In this document: positions 6,960 to 11,967 of the stretch, piece after piece | Numbering within the stretch: the first letter of the stretch is position 1 | Layout of the letters: each line of letters opens with the position of its first letter | Assembly: GCA_025464275.1 (NCBI GenBank) | Contig: JAODGR010000047.1 | Span: 1 to 11,967 of the forward strand | Source: Methanosarcinales archaeon | GTDB taxonomy: Archaea > Halobacteriota > Syntropharchaeia > Alkanophagales > Methanospirareceae | Length of the DNA stretch: 11,967 nt | Reading direction: 5' to 3' | Translations under genes and position numbers: made by a program | The notes under the pieces: generated by a model | Database searches by the model: none | Told to the model about the DNA's origin: nothing | Seen by the model: only the letters and a program-made list of their open reading frames with translations

Positions 6960-7418
6960 TCAGTCCTTCTCTTCCTCTTTACTCAGCACCCGCACGCTAT
7001 CTCCACGGACAGTGACAGGAATCGGGACCATCGCCTCGAATAGTTCAATTGTGAGTTCCTCATGTGCTTCATCCACCTTCTTCACCCTCGCTCTCTCACC
7101 CTTGAAAGGACCTGAGACTATCTCTATTATGCTACCCTCCACTATCCCGGATACGGATGGTTTCGGTGTGAGGAAATGCTCGACCTCTTCCATTCTCATC
7201 TCTCCTCTGATCAATCCCCTCGCATGCGGGATGTTCTGGATTATCGGCTCAATCACATCCGTGGTGGTTGCCTCTATCAGTACATATCCCTTCAACTCGT
7301 CGGGTACGAGGATGGCTTTTACTCCATGCTCGGCTTTGTCCTTATCCTTTATCGCCACCGCTATAAGATTCGCAACCGCCTGCTCCTGGTTTACTGTGGT
7401 CTTCAATGCGTAGATCAT
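6960..7418 (-). CDS. nusG: transcription elongation factor NusG/Spt5
   Basis: Archaeal Spt5, which binds the RNA polymerase clamp with Spt4 and promotes processive elongation and transcription-translation coupling. The 152 residues comprise an NGN domain (about 1-85: IYALKTTVNQEQAVANLI, ILVPDELKGYVLIEA, GLIRGEM) and a KOW domain (about 90-147: IVEGSIIEIVSGPFKGERARVKKVD, ITVRGDSVRVL-like close). Length is that of archaeal Spt5 and it lacks the extra KOW repeats of eukaryotes. The start lies five bases after the secE stop with AAGGG 13 bases upstream, so translation is probably coupled. In many euryarchaea ribosomal protein genes rpl11 and rpl1 follow; here the glycosyltransferase-HisI gene does. 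Confidence 0.95.
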   Translation of the reverse strand: MIYALKTTVNQEQAVANLIAVAIKDKDKAEHGVKAILVPDELKGYVLIEATTTDVIEPIIQNIPHARGLIRGEMRMEEVEHFLTPKPSVSGIVEGSIIEIVSGPFKGERARVKKVDEAHEELTIELFEAMVPIPVTVRGDSVRVLSKEEEKD

Positions 7419-7423
7419 GGCTA

Positions 7424-7618
7424 TTAAAAACCCTTTGGTAAGACGGTCATCAGGATATATATGGAGAATCCAATGGAGCCGATGAGCAACATAGCCGCAC
7501 CTGCTATCTTGGAGACCTTAAAGAATTCATCACTCTTCGGTCTCCTCACCAGTTTCAGTATCCTCAGATACTCATTTAGCTTATTTGATATCTCCTCAGG
7601 CTTTACCTTGAGTTCCAT
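7424..7618 (-). CDS. secE: protein translocase subunit SecE/Sec61 gamma
   Basis: Small clamp subunit of the SecYEG/Sec61 channel in the cell membrane. The 64 residues show an amphipathic cytosolic helix (8-25: EEISNKLNEYLRILKLVR), the RRPKSDEFFKVSK hinge (25-37) typical of SecE/Sec61 gamma, and one membrane helix (about 38-60). The ftsZ stop and this start read TAGTGATG: the ATG at 7618 follows the TAG by two bases, and a GTG at 7621 overlaps it. I prefer the ATG. Such tight spacing points to translational coupling with ftsZ. Gene order ftsZ-secE-nusG supports the call for this short protein. Confidence 0.93.
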   Translation of the reverse strand: MELKVKPEEISNKLNEYLRILKLVRRPKSDEFFKVSKIAGAAMLLIGSIGFSIYILMTVLPKGF

Positions 7619-7620
7619 CA

Positions 7621-8694
7621 CTACACCACTATCTCGATACCGTATTTCTCCTTCCTTCGCTCCTTCCGGCCATATATCTGCTCCGATTTCACACCCGTGA
7701 CCACCACCAGTGTTCGCATGGTATTCTTCATCTCCGGACTGAGCTGAACGCCCCAGATTATCCGTGTCTCCGGATTCATCATCCTGTATACCTCCTGAAG
7801 CGCGCCTTCCGCCTCCTCTACTGTCATATCCTCTCCACCGGTCACATTTATCAATGCCGACCTGGCACCAGAGACATCAACCTCGAGGAGAGGGGAGCTT
7901 AAAGCCTTCTTCACCGATTCCATCGCCTTATTCTGCCCGTCTGACTCGCCAAATCCGATCATTGCCATGCCACCGTCTTTCATCACCGTTCTCACATCAG
8001 CAAAATCGAGGTTCACAAGTCCTGGCTTGGTTATCAATTCTGTAATCCCCTTCACTGCTCGCATCAGTACTTCATCCGCCACGCGGAAGGCGTCATTCAG
8101 TGGCAATCGCGGAACCACTTCCAGTAGCTTGTCGTTTGGGATCACGATCAGTGTGTCTGTACTCTCTCTCAGTTTCTCCAGCCCAATATCTGTATTCTCC
8201 CTCCTGATGTTACCCTCCGCGGTGAAGGGGAGTGTAACCACGCCGATAGTGAGAGCCCCAGCATCTTTTGCCGCCTGCGCCACCACCGGTGCGGAGCCCG
8301 TACCTGTACCACCACCCAGTCCACATGTTACGAATACCATGTCCGCATCCTCCACGATGGCTCTTATATCCGCCTCGTTCTCCTTCGCTGCCTCCTCACC
8401 CAATCTGGGAATGCTACCCGCGCCCAACCCATGCGTGGTCTTCCGCCCTATCAATAGCTTTCGTTCAACCTTTGAATATAGCAGATGCTGGGCGTCGGTA
8501 TTCAGAGCAAATAGTTCAGCACCATAAATACCCTCCTCGGTCATCCTCTGTATCGTATTGGTACCACTACCACCGCAACCTATCACCTTGATAATAGTCC
8601 TCGACCTCTCCAATACCGACTCGAGCTCACCATTATCGAGTATCTCTATACTCCCGCCCCCTGTGATCACCTCGTTGCCACCACTCTGGTCCAT
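7621..8694 (-). CDS. ftsZ: cell division protein FtsZ
   Basis: Tubulin-like GTPase that forms the division ring. The 357 residues show the N-terminal nucleotide loop IGCGGSGTNTI (38-48), NTDAQHL (65-71), the tubulin signature GLGGGTGTGSAP (125-136), FTAEG (157-161), the ribose/guanine contacts NDKLL (187-191) and the T7 catalytic loop NLDFADVRTVM with D230 and D233 (228-238). The second domain continues to about 335 and a short basic/acidic tail follows; no long C-terminal linker is present, as expected in archaea. A 30-residue acidic N-terminal extension precedes the core, common in archaeal FtsZ1. The ATG has GAGGTGG eight to ten bases upstream. It heads the ftsZ-secE-nusG-glycosyltransferase operon. 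A second FtsZ paralog, usual in euryarchaea, is not in the window. Confidence 0.97.
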   Translation of the reverse strand: MDQSGGNEVITGGGSIEILDNGELESVLERSRTIIKVIGCGGSGTNTIQRMTEEGIYGAELFALNTDAQHLLYSKVERKLLIGRKTTHGLGAGSIPRLGEEAAKENEADIRAIVEDADMVFVTCGLGGGTGTGSAPVVAQAAKDAGALTIGVVTLPFTAEGNIRRENTDIGLEKLRESTDTLIVIPNDKLLEVVPRLPLNDAFRVADEVLMRAVKGITELITKPGLVNLDFADVRTVMKDGGMAMIGFGESDGQNKAMESVKKALSSPLLEVDVSGARSALINVTGGEDMTVEEAEGALQEVYRMMNPETRIIWGVQLSPEMKNTMRTLVVVTGVKSEQIYGRKERRKEKYGIEIVV

Positions 8695-8738
8695 ATTTCC
8701 ACCACCTCTATATATCTATCCTTAATAAACTTTCTTTT

Positions 8739-8748
8739 CTTTTATAAC
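8739..8748. promoter_or_regulatory. shared TATA element between ftsZ and cobA
   Basis: In the 89-base divergent gap the plus strand reads CTTTTATAAC and the minus strand GTTATAAAAG, so the element can be read as a TATA box both ways. Initiation about 25 bases away would fall near 8718 for ftsZ (leader about 25 bases, containing GAGGTGG) and near 8769 for cobA (leader about 15 bases, containing GGGGAG). Alternatives are ATATATCTAT at 8710-8719 for cobA and TTTATTAAGG at 8720-8729 for ftsZ. Confidence 0.45.
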
Positions 8749-8783
8749 TTGAGGACTGGGCAGGAGAAGAGGGGAGCCGAGAG

Positions 8784-9557
8784 ATGGGGAAAGTATATCT
8801 CGTGGGAGCTGGACCGGGCGACCCGGAGCTGCTGAGTTTGAAGGCTTACAGGCTCATAAAAGAGGCGGATGTGATACTGGTGGATAATCTGGTGCTGGGC
8901 GTGAAGGACCTGATTCCAGAGGATAAGAAGGTCATAGATACCGGCAAGACTGCCGGTGCGCATAAGTTCTCACAGGAAGAGATAAACGAGCTCATGGTCC
9001 ATTTAGCCTCGAGATACGATAAGGTGGTACGATTGAAGGGCGGTGACCCTTTCATCTTCGGCAGGGGTGGAGAAGAAGCGGCATATCTAAGTGAGCACGG
9101 GATTGAGTTCGAGGTGGTACCGGGAATAACATCCGCGATTGCAGTGCCCTCTTCTTTCCTTATACCCCTCTCCTACCGTGGCGTCTCTTCTTCCATCACC
9201 TTCATTACGGGGCACGAGATGGAAGCGAAGGAAGAGAGCGCGAGTATCAACTGGAATGCGATAGCGAACCTAAGGGGTACGCTGGTTATCCTGATGGGGG
9301 TCGGTAATCTCGCCAACAATATTGAGCAGCTACTGAAGCACGGATTACGCCCGGATACACCGGTAGCAGTCATTGAGAAGGGTTTTACGCCAGATGCGAG
9401 GATTGTAACCGGGAGAGCGGATAACATCGCTGGAGTAGCGAGGAGCGAGGGAGTGAAACCACCTGCAATCATCGTGATCGGTGACGTGGTACAGATGCGG
9501 GAGAGATTGAACCCCAACCCCAACCCCAACCCGTCCGATAATGAGGATAATGAGTGA
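8784..9557 (+). CDS. cobA: uroporphyrinogen-III C-methyltransferase
   Basis: Transfers two methyl groups from S-adenosylmethionine to uroporphyrinogen III to give precorrin-2, the branch point to siroheme, cobalamin and F430. The 257 residues carry the family landmarks in order: VYLVGAGPGDPELLSLKA (4-21), VRLKGGDPFIFGRGGEE (82-98), VVPGITSAIAVP (111-122), RGVSSSITFITGHE (132-145), VILMGVGNL (168-176) and PAIIVIGDVV (227-236). Length is right for a stand-alone methyltransferase with no CysG or HemD fusion. GGGGAG sits seven bases before the ATG. After the conserved end, a hydrophilic tail has four Asn-Pro dipeptides (243-250) encoded by a CCCCAA-type repeat, then SDNEDNE. The stop overlaps the next start (TGATG), so the UPF0280 gene is translationally coupled. 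Confidence 0.96.
   Translation: MGKVYLVGAGPGDPELLSLKAYRLIKEADVILVDNLVLGVKDLIPEDKKVIDTGKTAGAHKFSQEEINELMVHLASRYDKVVRLKGGDPFIFGRGGEEAAYLSEHGIEFEVVPGITSAIAVPSSFLIPLSYRGVSSSITFITGHEMEAKEESASINWNAIANLRGTLVILMGVGNLANNIEQLLKHGLRPDTPVAVIEKGFTPDARIVTGRADNIAGVARSEGVKPPAIIVIGDVVQMRERLNPNPNPNPSDNEDNE
9510..9532 (-). repeat. CCCCAA tandem repeat; G-quadruplex motif on minus strand
   Basis: Three full units and one partial unit of a six-base repeat (AACCCC) encode Asn-Pro repeats at the end of cobA. The minus strand has four G runs (9530-9532, 9524-9527, 9518-9521, 9512-9515) separated by TT, which meets the usual four-run quadruplex pattern. The unit equals the ciliate telomere repeat by chance; here it is inside a coding frame. 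Confidence 0.85.
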
Positions 9558-10375
9558 TGAGGGAGCATTTCGTATTGAAGGAGACTTCTGCATGGATTAC
9601 TGCAGACGATGAGCGGTACATAGAGATAGCGAAGGAGCAGATAAAGGAGCACAGGAAGGAGCTTGAGCGATTCATTCGCTGGCATCCATTCTTCCTCGTT
9701 ACCCTCGAGCCGTATCGGATGGATGATGAAGATGAGGGTGAGGAGGAGATACCGGAGGTGGTGCGTAGAATGATAAGAGCGTCTGCCATATTCGGGGTAG
9801 GACCGATGTCCGCAGTTGCAGGTACACTGGCTGAGCTGGCGGTGGAGGCTATGCGTGATGCTGGTGCCACCCATGCGATGGTGGACAACGGGGGTGATGT
9901 GGCATTGATAAGTGACAGGGAGTTACTTGTCGGTATTTATGCAGGTGACAGCCCGTTCTCTAATCGTATTGCATTCAGGGTTAGACCTTCCTCGTCTCTC
10001 ATCGGGATATGCACATCTTCAGGCACCGTGGGGCATTCTATAAGCTTTGGTCATGCCGATGCGGCAACGGTGATAGGGAGCAGTGCATCACTCGCTGATG
10101 CCGCTGCAACTGCGCTCTGCAACTCGGTCAGAGGAGCTCATTCCCGTTCCCATCCCCATCCCTATTCCTTGGCTGAGTCCTTTCGCTCTATCAGTCATGT
10201 AGCAGGTATAAAGGGTGCAGTAGTGATATATCATGATGTACTTGCGAAATGGGGTGAGATACCACCACTCGTACGGCTGAGCTCATGTGCCCACCCTTAC
10301 AGGATATGTTATACCCCTGAGAGTTGCGATAGCAGAGAGAGCAGCCAGGTGGCTCGTCTTTGGATTCATAGGTGA
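9557..10375 (+). CDS. UPF0280 family protein (ApbE-like fold)
   Basis: Conserved archaeal/bacterial family of unknown reaction, related in fold to the ApbE flavin transferases. Recognised by FVLKETSAWITAD (5-17), RASAIFGVGPMSAVAGTLAELAVEAM (74-99), the glycine motif MVDNGGDVAL (108-117), GICTSSGTVGHSISFGHADAATVI (150-173) and SLADAAATALCN (178-189). An acidic stretch DDEDEGEEE (56-64) interrupts the N-terminal part. The ATG overlaps the cobA TGA; a GTG one codon earlier is less likely. Family members normally end near the equivalent of PLVRL (237-241). Here the frame continues 31 more residues, all antisense to the end of nadX, suggesting a lost stop codon. Pairing with cobA hints at a tetrapyrrole or cofactor role, but this is inference. 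I am sure of the family, not of the function. Confidence 0.87.
   Translation: MREHFVLKETSAWITADDERYIEIAKEQIKEHRKELERFIRWHPFFLVTLEPYRMDDEDEGEEEIPEVVRRMIRASAIFGVGPMSAVAGTLAELAVEAMRDAGATHAMVDNGGDVALISDRELLVGIYAGDSPFSNRIAFRVRPSSSLIGICTSSGTVGHSISFGHADAATVIGSSASLADAAATALCNSVRGAHSRSHPHPYSLAESFRSISHVAGIKGAVVIYHDVLAKWGEIPPLVRLSSCAHPYRICYTPESCDSRESSQVARLWIHR
10143..10162 (-). other. second G-quadruplex motif, inside UPF0280 gene
   Basis: Four C runs on the plus strand (10143-10145, 10149-10151, 10154-10157, 10160-10162) with two- or three-base spacers give a four-run G motif on the minus strand. They encode the low-complexity SRSHPHPYS segment of the UPF0280 protein, which looks like a variable loop between conserved blocks. 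Confidence 0.7.
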
Positions 10376-11137
10376 GGGTACATTCTCCACCCGCACGAAG
10401 AGTTTACCAAATTCACCCTTCACCTCTATCTCATGCACATTCTCAGCTATGGTGGGGTCTGCGATGATCTTCACCATTGTCGAGTCTGGACCAATCCCAG
10501 CGATGCTTAAAGAAGCAGCAACATTCACATTCTCCGGGAAATAGCGTACTGCATCCCGCGCAGGACCCACAAAAAGCGTCTCTTCATGCTCTATCACGCT
10601 CAGCTCCACACCCTGCGCTCTGAGATATGTGTTACCCGCAAAACCCCGTGGTGGCTTCCTCGTCCTCAGCTCTACACTCTCGATACTGCCAATAGCACCT
10701 GATTTCAGCCCATCTAAACCTGCAATTGCACCTGAAGGTATATAAACCCTGCTGCCCCCCGCTCTCGCAATATTTACAATCTCTTCAAACAGCCCCTCAT
10801 CACATATCAATGCTCCAACGCTCATTATCATCACGTCCTTACCTGCATGCAGAGCGGGAATCACGTACTCACGTACCGCATCCTGTGAGGCACACTCTAT
10901 CACCAGGTCTACCGCGTCCAGCATCTCAGACAGCCCCTCACTGCCCGACCTCGTTATCTTCGGGCGCCTCTTCAATCGGTTCACCAGCTCCCTTATCCGC
11001 TCTGGATGCTTGTCAATGAGGAAAATCAGCTCCATCTCCAGCTCATCATGGTCTATCGCTTCGCATATCTCTGTTCCTATCGAACCACAGCCCACTATAC
11101 CCACTCTCACTCTCATGGCTCTATTACCATTTACCAT
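10283..11137 (-). CDS. nadX: L-aspartate dehydrogenase
   Basis: Oxidises L-aspartate to iminoaspartate with NAD(P)(+), replacing aspartate oxidase (NadB) in quinolinate and NAD synthesis. The 284 residues start with a Rossmann motif VGIVGCGSIGTEI (12-24). They continue with VIECASQDAVREY (79-91), VMIMSVGAL (102-110), YIPSGAIAGLDGLKSG (132-147), the region TRKPPRGF (159-166), FPENVNVAASLSIAGIG (200-216) and the closing NPKTSHLAALSAIATLRG (258-275) that mark this family. Two starts are possible: the ATG at 11137, with GAGGT about ten bases upstream, and the ATG at 11116, which lacks a clear site but fits the family N-terminus better. I keep the first. Its last 31 codons overlap the end of the convergent UPF0280 frame. 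nadC lies divergently 63 bases away; nadA, needed between them, is not in the window. Confidence 0.94.
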   Translation of the reverse strand: MVNGNRAMRVRVGIVGCGSIGTEICEAIDHDELEMELIFLIDKHPERIRELVNRLKRRPKITRSGSEGLSEMLDAVDLVIECASQDAVREYVIPALHAGKDVMIMSVGALICDEGLFEEIVNIARAGGSRVYIPSGAIAGLDGLKSGAIGSIESVELRTRKPPRGFAGNTYLRAQGVELSVIEHEETLFVGPARDAVRYFPENVNVAASLSIAGIGPDSTMVKIIADPTIAENVHEIEVKGEFGKLFVRVENVPSPMNPKTSHLAALSAIATLRGITYPVRVGT

Positions 11138-11156
11138 TCATTAATTAACCTCTTAA

Positions 11157-11168
11157 TTCTATAAGTAA
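11157..11168. promoter_or_regulatory. TATA-like element between nadX and nadC
   Basis: The 63-base divergent gap contains TTCTATAAGTAA (plus) / TTACTTATAGAA (minus), the only TATA-like sequence in it. For nadC, initiation near 11187 would leave a 14-base leader with GGGAG. For nadX, initiation would fall near 11137, i.e. at its first ATG, which would make that start leaderless or favour the ATG at 11116. Direction and use are inferred. Confidence 0.35.
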
Positions 11169-11200
11169 AGAGGAGGGGGAAGAGGAGACAGGGAGATGGC

Positions 11201-11967
11201 ATGTTACTGAAGGAGATAGAAGCGTTTCTGGAAGAGGATGTAGGGCATGAGGATTATGAGGAGATAGTTCCGGAGAGAGAATGTGAAGCGGAGATAAGAG
11301 TGAAGGAGAGTGGGGTGCTTGCAGGTCTGGCTGAGGTGGAGCAGATATTTAATTACCTCGGAGTGCGCCCGACCACGGACTTCAGAGATGGAGCACGGGT
11401 GAAAGAGGAGGAGGTAATTCTGAGGGTGAGGGGTGCGGGCATGAAGATACTGAAGGCAGAGCGGCTTGTACTCAATTTCCTGGGCAGGATGAGCGGTATT
11501 GCCACGCTAACCGACAGATTTGTGAGGGAGGCGAGACGCGTGAATGCCAGGATAAGGGTGGCGGGTACGCGCAAAACCACACCGGGCTTCAGGAAATATG
11601 AGAAGAAGGCGATATCAATAGGCGGTGGCGACCCGCACAGGTTCGGACTGTACGAGACGGTGATAATAAAGGACAATTATATAAAACTCATGGGGCTGGA
11701 GAGCGCGATAAAGAAGGCGAGGGAGAAGGTCAGCTTCACTCGCAAGATAGAGGTGGAGGTGGAGAGTGTGGAGGATGCCCTGAGAGCAGCCGAGCTGGGG
11801 GTTGATATCATCATGTTCGACAACATGTCGGTGAATGCGGTGAAGGAGGGTGTGCAACTGCTTACCGACCGCGGATTCCGCTCAGGATTGCTATTAGAAG
11901 CTTCAGGTGAGATAAATCTGAGTAATGTATGCGAATATGCCGCCACGGGTGTGGATGTCCTCTCCTC
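11201..11967 (+). CDS. nadC: quinolinate phosphoribosyltransferase (3' end outside window)
   Basis: Joins quinolinate and phosphoribosyl pyrophosphate to give nicotinate mononucleotide, CO2 and pyrophosphate, the entry to NAD. The window holds 255 codons of a protein that is usually about 275-290 residues, so only the last strands are missing. Motifs: FLEEDVGHEDYE (9-20), VKESGVLAGL (34-43), KAERLVLNFLGRMSGIATLT (85-104), the substrate-binding AGTRKTTPGFRKYEKKAI (121-138), GGGDPHRFGLYETVIIKDNYI (141-161), EVEVESVEDA (184-193) and the acidic pair IIMFDNMS (203-210). The R124-K125 and H146-R147 residues fit the phosphate- and quinolinate-binding set. GGGAG lies five bases before the ATG; an ATG at 11196 is out of frame and stops after four codons. 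It pairs with the divergent nadX. The related ModD family is less likely given that context. Confidence 0.94.
   Translation, partial: MLLKEIEAFLEEDVGHEDYEEIVPERECEAEIRVKESGVLAGLAEVEQIFNYLGVRPTTDFRDGARVKEEEVILRVRGAGMKILKAERLVLNFLGRMSGIATLTDRFVREARRVNARIRVAGTRKTTPGFRKYEKKAISIGGGDPHRFGLYETVIIKDNYIKLMGLESAIKKAREKVSFTRKIEVEVESVEDALRAAELGVDIIMFDNMSVNAVKEGVQLLTDRGFRSGLLLEASGEINLSNVCEYAATGVDVLS

Noticed and set aside
7967..8527. 186-codon open frame on the plus strand antisense to ftsZ
   Set aside because: Ser/Pro/Thr-rich composition with no motif, fully inside the conserved ftsZ frame; an artefact of codon use on the other strand.
9510..9532. True telomere or chromosome end
   Set aside because: Only about three and a half CCCCAA units, inside the cobA frame, with coding sequence continuing on both sides.
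9173..9874. 233-codon minus-strand frame across cobA and UPF0280
   Set aside because: Antisense of two conserved genes, with no domain; it includes the repeat region read backwards.

Overview
The window reads as a compact stretch of archaeal, probably euryarchaeal, chromosome. The evidence is the set of information-processing genes (Alba, archaeal NusG/Spt5 and SecE next to FtsZ), an archaeal-type inositol-1-phosphate synthase, aspartate dehydrogenase-based NAD synthesis, TATA-box promoters and strong Shine-Dalgarno sites. Gene content would suit a methanogen, methanotrophic (ANME-type) or Archaeoglobus-like lineage, but no gene here fixes the genus. No mobile element, CRISPR array, tRNA or rRNA was seen, and no gene-free stretch exceeds 200 bases.

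Layout. At the left edge a small unknown membrane protein (46-387, +) faces a long minus-strand block. Read in transcription order from right to left, the block holds: ftsZ-secE-nusG followed by a glycosyltransferase fused to HisI (8694 to 5591), with tiny gaps and probably one transcript; alba with its own promoter (5510 to 5232); pyrB-glyA (5109 to 2876); a long coiled-coil protein (2729 to 1863); and inositol-1-phosphate synthase (1669 to 464). To the right of ftsZ, divergently transcribed, are cobA and a UPF0280 (ApbE-like) gene joined by a TGATG overlap (8784-10375, +). Next come convergent nadX (11137 to 10283, -) and divergent nadC (11201 to beyond the end, +).

How the genes relate. 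ftsZ, secE and nusG are the usual euryarchaeal division/secretion/elongation cluster. nadX and nadC catalyse the first and last dedicated steps of quinolinate-based NAD synthesis; nadA is not in the window. cobA feeds siroheme, cobalamin and F430-type tetrapyrroles. pyrB and glyA supply pyrimidine and one-carbon/glycine metabolism. Inositol phosphate synthase probably supplies archaeal inositol lipids or solutes.

Most genes are housekeeping, and I see no defence or mobile system. The best candidates for novelty are the single-frame fusion of a membrane GT2 glycosyltransferase with phosphoribosyl-AMP cyclohydrolase, a U-rich leader in front of pyrB, two four-run G-tract motifs on the same strand in the cobA-UPF0280 operon, and an apparent stop-codon loss that runs the UPF0280 protein 31 residues into the antisense of nadX.
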